From Megaleporinus macrocephalus (lineage: Eukaryota; Chordata; Actinopteri; Characiformes; Anostomidae): a stretch of 64,000 nucleotides of DNA. The stretch is taken from assembly GCA_021613375.1 (NCBI GenBank), contig CM038702.1, positions 28,220,349-28,284,348 of the forward strand. Direction: 5' to 3'. The position numbers were made by a program, and so were the translations under genes. Within the stretch, counting starts at the first letter, position 1; each line of letters begins with the position of its first letter. This document shows positions 10,791 to 22,847 of this stretch, in pieces. The notes under the pieces are model-generated. The model searched no databases. It saw only the letters and a list, made by a program, of their open reading frames with translations, and was not told the origin of the DNA.

Positions 10791-13170
10791 TAGTGTACTT
10801 CTAAACCCTGTTAGTTCTGATTATACTTCAGATATTTTACTGTAAGGAATATATTACCAGTAATTTTGTTTAAATCTGAAATGTCCCAGTGCTGAAATCC
10901 CAAACTTCCCTGTCTGGAGAGGGAAGGAGAAGAGCAGGTGCAAGCAGCCAGGGTTTTTCTACCATTAACATTGACCTCTGCTTTATAAACTCATATTAAT
11001 CTGTGTGTTTTTGTACGTAAATAATAATTAATAATGTTTACCCTGAATTCAATCAATCAGTAAGTGTTACAGGCCACTGCTCTTCGTCCGGTTTGGAGAT
11101 CCATTCATCCAGTTATTCTGCTTACAGTGCGGCTTCTGCTGATTAATGTTTAAATCACTGTTTCCTCCATCACACTGAGATACACTGCAGGCACACTCGA
11201 GCATGGCATAGTGTGTAAAAGACAGCACACGGGACAATGTTCATATGAATTTTATTATAATAAGTGCAGTCCCTGTGAGGGATTTCATTAAATCACCCAA
11301 AAGGTCATGTTCTTACCTGTTTCTGACCAAAAGCATTTGAAAATCACCACTTTCTGCTCAACTTTTATAAAGATGACAAAGAAAAGTTCGTAATGGCCAG
11401 TGAACTACAGATAAGGTTCACTGCCATTTTTTTCACTGCCCCAAAAGGCCAACAATCACAAAATGTGTCTCGACTTCAGGCAGATATTCTAACAATTATA
11501 TTCCCAAAATATCTTGTGGTGTGGCATGTGCCTAATCTTAACTGCACTGATCTACCAGCCCAATGTTGAATTGTGAATATCATAACATGATGAGAGGTAT
11601 TTATATAAAGAAAGAACCATCTAGGAGTCCTTGTGGATCCGTCTGAGTGTTAAAGTATTAAAATGTTTACTTACTGGTTTTCTGATGGGTGCACAATGGC
11701 ATAATACCGTCTAGTCCTACACAATTTGCAAAAAAAAATGCAAACAACAAAAAAAGCTGGTAGTAAAAATATTTGTGCCCTGGATATTTCTGGAAAAACT
11801 ATGTTTGGTGCAAATGTGCAGCAGGCTGTAGAGCAGGGGAACTTCAGTCTTGGCAGAGCCAGATTCCTGCACAGTTTGGTTATTTTCTGGCTTAAGCACA
11901 TCTCATTCAACTTACTGGTTAATTACAAGGTTTGGTAGGTGTGCTACAGCAGGCAAATCACCACTCTTGCCCATAGCAGCATATAATTGTTTGATAATCA
12001 TCTTTTTAAAAAAAAAAAAAGAGCAATAAGAAAACATTCAAAAATGAATGCAAATGCTTTTTAATGGTCCATGTGTTTATAAGAAAAGGAAGGAGACTGT
12101 GTGTGTGTGTTTGTAATGGAATGTATATTTTTGAGGTATGAAAGCAGCTTTAACTTCTGCATACAGAACACAGTTTTACACGGCTGGCTGGGTTAAAGAC
12201 ATACTGATCTTTACACAGTTAAATCAGGGAATGAAGATCTAATGCAGAGTGTAAAGATGCAGATCCCTCCGACTACTTTTCAGTCATAAAGTACGTCTTA
12301 TAGAAAAATCAAACGTTCCCAGTTATCTCCCAGTTTACCCCAAGTGCAGTAGACATATTTGGTTCTTTAGATTTAGCACTGGAGCTCTGAGACTGATGTA
12401 GACAACAACCTACATTACCTACAACCTACATCACTATGCTAGTCCATATTCATAGATGACATTGTCGTACAGTGTCAGAAATTAGTCTACTGAAGATTAA
12501 ACACAGTTAGAGGCCAGCGTGTGATGATTTAGGCATGCCATTAGCACCAGCCTAACTGGATGGATATAAGCTTTCATTAAGCGTTGCTCTAGTGTTAAAA
12601 CCAAAAAAGCAAACTTTAGGCATCATATGTCTTGGCTAATCAACTGCACTGGGAGTAAGGGTGAAAATAAGACTTTTCACAAAGCTATCGCTTTGATTTC
12701 TGAGATGATTTTGGCACAGTTTTTACGCATATAAAAGTCTTCTGAATGCTGCTCCAATCAAATGCAGAGAATTTGCACTCAATAATTAAATAACGATCAC
12801 AATCCTTAATCTGACCCCATACGTCTACTGAACGTTTCAACCTTACAGCGAGCCATAATGTAGGTTCTTTGGTTTGACAACAGAATAGGAAGCAGTCGTA
12901 GAGTGTTTCTGCATATTTACATGCATTTGAAAATGAGATGGGAAATAATAACCATCTGTGGATCTGAGGCCAAGGGGGCAAAATAATAGAAACAGTGCTG
13001 ATACCATTGTGCAGGCCTACACTACACTTTATCTAATGTAGAGTATTGCACAAGTGCTGAACGCAAACCTGATTTAACCAAACATTCATGTAAAAACAAT
13101 CAGACAAAAATTACACGTACAAATAAATAAATAAAACAGAGATGGTTCCAAAAAGCCAGTTATTGTTCGC
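10791..13170. other. Intergenic region downstream of phlda1; possible 3' UTR of phlda1
   Basis: No coding gene recognised. On the minus strand an AATAAA hexamer occurs near 11250 (TTTTATTATA on the + strand). It could end a long phlda1 3' UTR, but nothing ties it to phlda1 in sequence alone. Confidence 0.35.
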
Positions 13171-13171
13171 T

Positions 13172-13302
13172 TTAAGAGAGCTGCAGGACGCTGTTGGACC
13201 TCCAGCTTAGATATCTCTGGTTTCTGTGGGAAATCCGTAAATGAGTCTGCAGGTCAGCACGGAACTGGAAGCGTCCAACAATGGTCAGCAAGAAATCCAT
13301 AA
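13172..13302 (-). other. Unassigned exon-like open segment
   Basis: On the minus strand a pyrimidine-flanked CTGTGTACAG acceptor is followed by an open frame encoding GFMDFLLTIVGRFQFRADLQ, then THLRISHRNQRYLSWRSNS, ending at TAA. The composition looks more protein-like than the surrounding AT-rich sequence. I do not recognise the product. It lies about 1.8 kb downstream of phlda1, so it could equally be conserved 3' UTR sequence of that gene. Low confidence. Confidence 0.2.
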
Positions 13303-13484
13303 AACCTGTACACAGACACCAGATAATAAACCTCACCATGAGATGACAGTGTACACATACGGTGACTGAATTATAATAAACTACAATATTATCCAACAGG
13401 CTCATTTTAAATTAAAAAAAAAGTATTTTTTGTCTTTTTACCATTCATAAACTTGTTTGATTGTACACATGTAAGTAATCTAGC

Positions 13485-13735
13485 ACCTCATACTCAAATC
13501 TGCTTTAAGCCAAACCCATTTTCAGCATCTTATTCCTAAGCCACACCCAGCGTCTTCTTTATTTCTGCTTTAAGCCACACCCACTTGCACAACCTTACAC
13601 TAACTTCTGTCTTGAGTCACGCCCACTTCCAGCACCTTGTACTCACTTCTTGTTAAGCACACCCAAACTCAGCACCTTATATACATTTTTCTACTTTAAG
13701 CCACATCCACATCCAGTCATCCATGTCACACTCAT
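13485..13735. repeat. Minisatellite of roughly 50-60 bp units
   Basis: About five imperfect copies of a unit containing CTTTAAGCCACACCCACTT and CAGCACCTTATACTC. Confidence 0.75.
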
Positions 13736-15050
13736 TTGTTTAGGATATAGTATCGAAGTCAATGTATTAATATTGGTATTAATAATAAATATTTTAAGCA
13801 TTTAATTATTTAATTATAATAATTTCTATTTTTCTGATGCAGTGAAGCAATAGGTCATATCGCCCCCTACATGGTGACTGTGTAGATCATATAAACATTA
13901 TAAAGCTCTTTTAGAATTAATCAGAAGCCATTTCACCCCCTCACTTCCTGTAGTATAATAAAATTTGTCAGAATGCCTTTGTAGATCAGTAGTGATCAGT
14001 AGTGATTCTTTAGACTTAAGCTCACACTAATCCACCTCACCTGCTCAGTCTGATTATTGCCTTCATAAATAGTTGATTAGCCAAAAAAAGAGTTTTAGAT
14101 TGGGTTGAAAGTGACTATCAGGAACGTAGATGATCAGCAAGAGAGTATGCATCAACAAGATCATAAGGCTGCATTTCTTGGCTGTTACATTGCTTAAGCC
14201 TGTCCTGTTTTGTGGGATCCTTCGAATGCAGCTGTGAAATGCATTCTTCATTTGTGAGAAATTAAAGAGCTCAACTGTTGTATCCTTCGAGACCTTTAGT
14301 CACCCGCAATTCTTAATATACAGTGCAAACATCCATTTGAACAACTGAGGGAAACAGCCTTGAATGGTGAGATGCTTTGTAATGCAATGACAAATGTTAT
14401 TGAACCTATCATGTAAATGTGTCACTCATGTGAGAAAGCCATGACATGTCAGTTCAGTCAGCTCAGGCAAACTTAGAAATGAGAGAACAATCACTGAAGA
14501 GAAGCCTTTGCATACCAGAGCCAGCAAGGCCTCTCGTACCTCGTCGCTTTCTATAAACGTTACAGAGCACTTCTTAAATTAGGCAATGGAAGCCGTATCG
14601 GCCCTTACATGTGCTAGAATGTACTTGCAATACCACTTAAGCAGGAACTGAACATTTCAATAAGAAAGTGAACTGCACCCTCATTGTTTTTCAACTACAG
14701 CCACAAAAGCACTGACAAAAAATTTGTCAAATGATGTTTGCCTCTATTCACCACACATTTATCCACCAAGGTTTATCCAACAGTTTCAAGTGAATTCTGA
14801 AGTTATGCATGAAAATATGCAAAGGTGGCTGCATCCTGAAATGAAAGATGAGGCCAAAAGGTCCTGAAAAGTCCTGAAATTAAAGACATATGCAAAGCAA
14901 GGTCGAAGGCCACCCTCGTGATGAAAATGTGAACCCCAGTAAAAGCAGCTTGTCCTTGAGGAGATTTTCCCTTGTTTGGTTTAAAGGGACATGAATTGAA
15001 TTTGAAAAGAACACAAGCTGAAACTCTTCTTCCTCCTTCTACTCTTCTGC
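13736..15050. other. Intergenic / probable phlda1 3' UTR and its intron
   Basis: No ORF. Reading the minus strand down from phlda1, acceptor-like CTTTAATTTCAG (near 14880) and CTTTCATTTCAG (near 14840) could receive the splice from the donor just after the phlda1 stop. A minus-strand AATAAA is at 13558-13563. Confidence 0.35.
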
Positions 15051-15056
15051 CTCACC
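15051..15056 (-). other. phlda1: Splice donor in the phlda1 3' UTR
   Basis: Nine bases after the TAA stop the minus strand reads ATTCAG|GTGAGG, a strong donor. Mammalian PHLDA family genes have an intron placed just downstream of the stop codon, so this is probably the conserved 3' UTR intron. Confidence 0.55.
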
Positions 15057-15064
15057 TGAATGTT

Positions 15065-15514
15065 TTACGCTGCCTCTTGAGATCTTGCGGACGTTTTCTG
15101 TCCAGCCAGCTGGACCACCAACAGCTGCTGTTTCTGCCTGGTGGAGCGCACGGCAAGGATGGCCTGTTTGTTTTTGTAGTGCACCATCTGCAGCGTGATT
15201 GCCGCGTTCCAGCCATCATCCAGCCGGCTTCGGAAATCTATCTCCCTTCCCTCGCTCATCACCACCGTGAAGTACACGTACTTCCCCTTGCGCTCCACAC
15301 AGTCCACCGTCTTCATGTTGGCAAAGTGCAGCTCCTTCACACGCCCCCCACCTCCCTCATGCTGCTGCTGCTGGGGGGGTTTATTGGGGGGTTTGGGGGG
15401 GTTTAACAGCAGCCCCTCCTCCGTCAGCCTGCAGTGCTTCTTCTTCCACAGCTGCAGCAGGCCGTCGCTGCGCTTCTCCAGCAAACCTTCTTTCAGCACT
15501 CTGCTCTCCAGCAT
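15065..15514 (-). CDS. phlda1: Pleckstrin homology-like domain family A member 1
   Basis: Single-exon gene of 149 codons. The family consists of small proteins made largely of one PH domain that binds membrane phosphoinositides and modulates growth and apoptosis signalling. The N-terminus [20 protein letters not shown] (1-20) followed by [16 protein letters not shown] is the family signature. The PH domain continues after a low-complexity loop (about 38-58, [16 protein letters not shown]) with [54 protein letters not shown] and STRQKQQ. The loop sits where the human protein has its polyglutamine insert. The long Gln/Pro/His tail of human PHLDA1 is absent: the frame stops 29 residues after AILAVRS. 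The start is the MLES methionine conserved in the family. The TAA is followed by a splice donor. phlda2/3 are the alternatives, but the loop and the neighbour nap1l1 favour phlda1. Confidence 0.93.
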   Translation of the reverse strand: MLESRVLKEGLLEKRSDGLLQLWKKKHCRLTEEGLLLNPPKPPNKPPQQQQHEGGGGRVKELHFANMKTVDCVERKGKYVYFTVVMSEGREIDFRSRLDDGWNAAITLQMVHYKNKQAILAVRSTRQKQQLLVVQLAGQKTSARSQEAA

Positions 15515-15718
15515 GCTGGAGGCTCTGCACAGGGGATTTTCTTGGGGGGCGGCGGTGGTCTGTCCTCAGCTCTGTTGTGCTGTTCCGATGTGTCTCGCCC
15601 CCCCTCTCACTCTCTCTCTTTCTCTTCCTCCCCCAGCTGCTCAGTGCTCAGCGCTAAACACTGCCTGACTGGAGCTGCTGGAGCCGAAACTGCAAACATG
15701 AGCTGGGAGTGGGTGGAG

Positions 15719-15728
15719 CCTAAAATGG
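15719..15728. promoter_or_regulatory. phlda1: CArG box (SRF site) upstream of phlda1
   Basis: CCTAAAATGG fits the SRF consensus CC(A/T)6GG exactly. It lies about 205 bases upstream of the phlda1 ATG, next to GC-rich CACCC-like sequence, in the region expected for the promoter. Serum-response control is inferred; the site itself is seen. Confidence 0.5.
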
Positions 15729-16070
15729 GGCCCTCCTTCGTTCCTTTGTAGAGGGATATTAGAGGTGTGGCTTTATGTGTAACATCGCCTCTCCTCCTCC
15801 TTGTGCAGGTTTGATTTGCTGTAGTCTCTTCTGCCTCCAGATGGTTAAAGTTGGTCACTGCAGATGAAATGCTATGGCCTGAGTGTGACTGATGGCCTCC
15901 CAAAACCAGTACCTACTCTCACCCTATGTGCTTGTTAAGCCTTGTTGACCTATATAGACCTTCTCGCCTGGGTCCTCTGCTGGCTGAGGCTTTTGTTGCT
16001 TGAATAGCTCTCAGTAAAAAAAAAAAAAAAGATTTATGATTCTTAAACCAATGAAGAAAAATTGAGCTTC

Positions 16071-16296
16071 CCAGCAAAATGGTCTATTTTCTTAGAATGT
16101 TGCCACAACGTTGTCAAAAGGTGGCGTTTTTATGTTGTCTGAACAAGGTTGTCACGCTGTTGTCACAATGCCACTAAATAAATAACGTTTTTTATGATAT
16201 TATGAATACTTACTAGCAACTTCCATTGAGTTCTATGTCAATACAAGGTATCCAAACCAGTAGGCTGTTACAATATAAATGTGTTTGCAGGGTTAA
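16071..16296 (-). mobile_element. MITE-like element, GTTGTGACAACGTTGT family, partial
   Basis: Contains GTTGCCACAACGTTGTC, GAACAAGGTTGTCACGCTGT and ends ATGTGTTTGCAGGG. It is one of five related copies in the window (see 31990-32400, 32830-33165, 40690-40985 and 42195-42395). Confidence 0.6.
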
Positions 16297-17620
16297 TACC
16301 AATGTTAGCACATGCTGACAAAAGCCAAACTGGGGACACTGAACAGAGGAGTGCCTCATACTCAGGCCTGGATGGGTTAACAAGTGGATTAAAGTGGAAA
16401 GAATTGAAAACCCTTAACCCACAGTGGTGCCCAAACAAACAAGGAGGCAACTGTAAAAAAGTTTACAGAGTCTGTGATTGATATTTAATTTGGGGATATG
16501 TGGGCACTTTTGGACCCGGAAATGGCTACGTCATTACGTTACGTGAGACAGTCAGATTAGAGAGTGTCACCCTGTTACTAAGAACTAATTTACTGAAGTA
16601 ATTGGTGGAGTCCCAGCTATCTAGGTCTTCAAGGTAGTAACAAATCAGTTGTTGCAGGTTGTAAAGAAACCTCGTCATAAACATTTTGACTTAAACAGGG
16701 GTTATAATATGACTGCTTCTTTAAATAGTCCCATTTCTCAGTGTGAGTCTAAAACCCTCTGTTTTTATTCTGAAGCCTGCAGTTTTGGGGGCAGTCAGAA
16801 TCACGAGTTATGAGCATAATTCACAAATTTTAGACCAGTCCGAATGTGTCCACAAAGTATTTTTAGTACAAACTCATAGTATAGTGAGCATAGAGTTTGC
16901 TGGTCAGAGACGCTGACTGAACAGACCCCTTAATCTGTTACTTTGTGTATTTTTAATCCACTTCTGCACTTGTCTCTAAATAGTGAGGACAGATGGAAAG
17001 ACTCAGAGACTGGGCTTTCAGCCCTTTAGCACTTAAGAGGCTAGGGCTCACAGATGAAAAAACTTTAGCTAAAACAGTTCAACAGTATTGCTTGCGTGTT
17101 GGATATTATGGAAAGTACAGCCTTATACAAAAGTTCAGATATCCTAGACATGTCATTATCTGTTCATAGGTAAAACATTTACTTTAGCTTGCATTTCTTG
17201 TAATTCTGAGGCACGTCTTTTAATTTTTTTTTGTGTGGTCTTTTCTTAATCATTTTGGTTTCCCAAATTTGCTGATATTTAGTGGAACACAATCTCTATG
17301 TATCCTTGCAACACAAGTGTAATAGATTCTTACCATATTAAGTTTCTGCAAACATTTGGAGACTGTGGCCAAGATTTTTACTGCCTTGTTTTAGTGCCCC
17401 TCATTCATTTAGATATTCCTTCTTATCTCAATGCAGATAATGCTGCAGAGTAGAATGTTGCACCCATGCTCCTGCATCAGCTACACATCCAGCAGATCTC
17501 AAGAGGACATTGCCTTCACTTTCATGCCAGTTGTCAGGGGTTGTATGAGAATAGCCCATTAAAGAATGGTTACAGCACAGAAGATATAGCAAAGCAAGGG
17601 AGGCAAATAAAACAATACAC
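16297..17620. other. Intergenic between phlda1 and nap1l1
   Basis: No gene, long ORF or clear repeat found. Confidence 0.5.
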
Positions 17621-17630
17621 GTTTAACCCA

Positions 17631-17636
17631 TTTATT
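17631..17636 (-). terminator. nap1l1: Candidate nap1l1 poly(A) signal
   Basis: AATAAA on the minus strand, about 1.29 kb past the nap1l1 stop codon. It is a plausible 3' UTR end but cannot be proved; another hexamer is near 17947. Confidence 0.4.
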
Positions 17637-18925
17637 TCATGAATATACATCCACGAACAGTTATTGAGTACATTAGTATCTGTAGCATGGCATTTCACTT
17701 TGACAACAGCTGCAGTGTGCACTCACTGTTCAGAGGCTACACGGGGCATCAGGGGCAGCTGTAGGGGATGCTATTGCTCTTTCCTCTGGGCTACAAAAAC
17801 CTGACTGTACATTTCCACACACACCCCTTCACAGTGATAGACTTGCCATGCAGAGACTGGTTCGTCACCAAAGAACACATTTCAAACAGTTGAAATTAGC
17901 TAACTGGAACCGTTTATACAAACCCAGCTCCTTTTCTGCCTCATTTTTATTGGTCCAGCCCCATTATAGCAAAGGTTAGTGCTAATTTGACGTACAGCGT
18001 TGACTGCTCAGAGCGGCAATTCAATACCAAGTCTTAAATTGGTCGTTGACTTTGCCCTTCAACCTGGGTCGACTGGTCCTCGCCTGTTTTCTTAGTTAGC
18101 CCAAGGTAAATAAAGCAGAAGTGTGCTGAAGTACTTCCAGATCCAGGCTAAAAATGAAGACACCACTGGCTCATGATGAGAAAGTGCTAAAATAGCCCAA
18201 TTCTCAAATAGCCCCTATTCACCTTCTCCCTACACAGGGCATGCGATAGTGCAGCGTGCAATAAAGTGGCACACTAACAGAAGGGCAACACGAAGGCATT
18301 CGGAATTCAGCCATAGAAAAGGCAGTTACGCTACAGCCAAGGGCTGAAGTTAACAGCCAAAGGGGCAGAGCCAGTTACCCACCAGGCTGGAATAATTGGG
18401 CTTTTCCTTACACATTCAGACCAAGTTATAATTACTGCTTCTGAACTAAGCAATTTAGCACACTGGAATGTTACAAAATAATTTAATAGCTTTTCCTTCA
18501 TCATGCACCTTAAAATGATTATTTAAGCAGCATAAAGAGGGAGAATGGGTAGTTGCTTTCTTAAATCGTGCCTCAAAACAATCTTCCCACAGCTGTTGTC
18601 TAAGAGCAATACAACAAAAGACATCACAAGAACCCAACTAGTTTAGCAGTGAAGAAACGAGTGTCATGCGTTTGAGGGATTTTTCTGCATTCTAACTATT
18701 TTACAGAATAAACAACAAAACAAAAACAAACAGAGAAAACAGGTCTAGTAAAATTCTAAATGAACGAGCCACAGCTCCATTAATGAGTTTTGTTGTATTT
18801 TTGTAACAAAAACTGTAATTTTTCAATTATTTCTACCAAGAAAAATACAAAACATTATAAGGCGGTAAGGAACTATGTTTTCGAAGCTGTTAGTGCAGTG
18901 GAATCCCGACCATGGTGGAGCTCCA

Positions 18926-21900
18926 TCACTGCTGCTTACACTCTGCTGGGGGGTTAGCATCCTTCTGCAACACACGTTTGCATGTCAAAAGCTACACAAA
19001 GTAGACAGTAATATTACACTCAACTACCTAAAACCAAGACATGTTTGTGAGTTATGCTTCTCACATTTTAGCACTGAAACTAATGCAGTCAGCAAGTAAA
19101 ATATCACACCACCAATTAGTGTCACACTAACATCAAAGCTTTGGTTAGTTCCACACTTGTGGTCTGACACTGGCATACAAAAAAATTAAGGAAAAGATGA
19201 GCCACATTTAAGTAAAGATTTGACATAACTTCACAATCAAGAGTTTAATTAAGAGTGATTTAGGCCTGCAGTTAACACAAAGCTGGCTGGTAGTAAACGA
19301 ACTTATCACTTGATAAGTACAGTATCTGCAATACTAAAACAAAAGAAGCATACTTCAGTCGTCAAACATGACATGGCTGATCTACATTTGATGGACCACT
19401 ATATAATACCACTAACTTCAGGCTGATTAAGAGTTTGTGATTAATACTAAACTACTATTCAGTTATTCGTGTTCTGAAGCCAGTAACTGCCATTACATCA
19501 TTAGGCTGATACTCTATGTTTCTGAACATGCTGTGGAGCAGAATTTCTTTCCTCTGAGATGTTTCTGTTTCTAGCCTACCTCAGGCTCTACAAGTTTATA
19601 AAAATTATGGCAACTGATATCTGCTGATATTTTATAAATGCATTTCACAACCCTTTTTTCACAATAGAACACTGAACACATCAGATGTTGAAAGTTTTAG
19701 CATTTCATGAATATTAACTCATTTAATTCTTGATGGTGGCATCAATGTGGTAACATTTGTTACCACAGGTAAAGAGTGGGAAACATTGACTAGTATTAAC
19801 CTCACAGAGCCCTATTAATAGTTCAAAGCATGTAGGTCTAATAAAAAAAGCTCACTTCAATCCTGCTGGGTGGTGCATGGTTCACAGACAAGTCATGCCT
19901 TTAGCAGGTTACTACTGGCTTACACTCATTGTAAGCAACATTAGGATTTTTTTAACACTACACCTAAACAGTTTCATTGGAACAAACAGCATTGTGCATT
20001 ACCTATCAAGGTCAATGACAAGGTTATATAAGCTTAACAAAAGTTATATAAAAAAAAAAAAAAGTGCGTTAAACAGTTCAAAACTGTCTTAGTTCTGTCA
20101 ATTTTCTGACTTTAAAGATTAATACTCAACGCCAATTAACATGTCAGATTTATCAGATGTGTTGAGACTAATGACTTTTCAACTAGATATCCATGTCATT
20201 GCTTCATGGAACTATAAACTAGCTAGCTAACGGATCCAACTTCACATCAGTGAAATCTTAAATGGGGAATTCAGACTGTTCTAAATGATTTAATTATGCA
20301 GAAAAATCTGATGTGAAACATTATGGCGGAAATAACATATGGTCCGTGAAATCTGAGACACTGGCTAAACTAGTTTTGGAAAGGTAAAACAGTTTAAACA
20401 AACAAGTCACGCCAAAGACGTATGAGTTTTAAAGGCAAAACAGTCCCGATAAGAATCCAGACGCTTTAAACTTACTGGAGTTGGCACATTTCTCTGCAAT
20501 AAACCAATTAATATCAAACGCCTCTAAATGACTTAAGACCATTGTACTAAACAAACTGAAAATTGAGTGGAGTTTCCCTTTAACTGTAACTGGTTTCTCA
20601 ACCAACCAGAAATTGATCAACCCCTCCAAATTATTAGTGCTGAAATGAGACCTGCTTGATCATAACATGATTAAGCAGGTGTACATAGCTAGTTACTGTT
20701 CCACATACTTTGATCTCAAAGTACTGCAGAACTTTAAGGCCACTAAAGTAAGACAATGAGGGTCCTCCTACAAAAACAAACTCACAGCAACACACACACA
20801 CTCAAGTATAATCAATTACAATTAAGACAATCAGATTGACTGACACTGCCACAGATGGAGGGATGGTAAATGATCAACACTCCACCAACAGGACAAACAG
20901 TGTGGGTGGTCTTTACCCCAACCAGTCAACACTGGAGTGATCCAGCAGTGACTGGTGAATAGTGGGATTCAATCTAGTAGATTCAACATACAGAAGAGAT
21001 ACAGACGCAGATGCAAACCTACTAATGTTATAGAAAAACACCACAACAGCCAGCTAACGTTAGTGTACAGTGCAGGGGGTGATGGGGTAGGTAAACAGAG
21101 CTGGGGTGGGATGGTGGGTGGTAAAGGGGCATTAAAGCTGAAGTCACAAGCTGTACCTACCAGGATTGGGTTATTTCTACACACACCATTTACACCTAGT
21201 GAGGAGAAATTTAGAGAAAGGCTCACACCATGCCAAACTGACTGCAGATCACAACATATCAAATCATACTGTGGCTGACAGGATTATATAAAAAAAAGCA
21301 GAAAAGTGCAAAAAGCAGATGCTTAAACCAAATATTATGCACCTAGTCCTTCATCATGTAAGATTAGTCACATGATTCATTTGCATGTTGATTTTAGAGC
21401 AAATAAAAGAAGCAGAAAAAAAAAAACGCAGCATGCAACTCCAAAAAAACCCCAAAAAAACCAAAAACCTCAGCAGAATGTTAGAATGAAGATTTAGAGA
21501 GTGCACAATAAATCCTTTCAGTATAAAAGTAAAACTACCGCACAACACTCTGAATCTAGGTCTAGTAGAGTGACTCAAAGCAAGTGTTTGAGCTGCACTG
21601 GTCAGTATGTATTCTGTATGTTGAAATCTGTCTGAACAGACCCTGATGGGAATTTGTACCTTCGGCTCGTAATCCGGATCGTTCTCTTCATCTGCCTCCT
21701 CCTCCCCCTCCTACAGAATAATAGACATTAGGATCACTCAGAACCAAAATACTGGTACATCTCTTAACACATACTCTTACGTAACTCACCTCATCATCAG
21801 CCTCCTCTCCCTCCTCATCATACTGGGGGAAAGAAAAGTAAGAAACGTCTCAAAAATAGAGCATCAAAAGACTGATTGATCTCATTGACCGTATCTACCC

Positions 21901-22728
21901 TTGTTGTCTCTACTAGACCACATGGACAAGTCTTTGTTGACTATCCCTAACAAGTGACATATGCTGAGTTCTGCTAATAAACCTAACAAAATCTAGTTAT
22001 CTCAGGAAATAATTGGATCAGCAACTGAATGCATACTCAGTTTAGTTTATGACTCATTTTCACCTGCTTGCGCCTGGTGGGGGGAAGATGTTTTTCCCTA
22101 TTTTTCCAACTGACTAACTTTTTGGGGTGCATCTCAAATGATTGGCTGTTTTTTCAAACATCTTAATACATGCTGTGGTAAATTACCCAGCAAGTACAAA
22201 CCTGTAGTTTTTCCATTACTGAACAACCAATGGTAAACTATTGGTGCACTGGGCTACATGCATACCTATAAAGCTATACTGGCCAATATCTTATTATACT
22301 TAAAGTCTGGTATTGTTACAATTTAGCAATTAAAATGTGCTAACGTGTGTATGCAATCGTTCTTGAGCAGGGATGAGGGATATGTATCTTCAGGCTGTTC
22401 TAAGAGACACCAGTAATGCACTGAACCATCTACTTACATCGTCATCATCATCCTCGATGGCCTCTCCAGTGAAGTAGAGAACAGCTCTGGGAACGATACG
22501 CTCACGAATGAAGTGACCAATCTCAAAGTCGGCTGCCAAGACTGCCTCAGAGTCCTCGTCCTGAACCATATAGAATATGTAAGTGCTTAGCTACATTTAG
22601 AGTAACCATCTGCTGAGTATGCATGTATAGAGTGTGAAACAGGCATGAATTTAGCACCATATTAACTGGTGGGGTACAAGTTTCAACTATTTCAGTTGGT
22701 ATACATATATACACATATATATACATAC

Positions 22729-22766
<38 letters not shown>

Positions 22767-22796
22767 ATACACATATATACACATATATATACATAC

Positions 22797-22847
<51 letters not shown>

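Noticed and set aside
15195..15668. + strand ORFs of 157, 144 and 105 codons opposite phlda1
   Set aside because: Antisense shadows of the GC-rich phlda1 exon.
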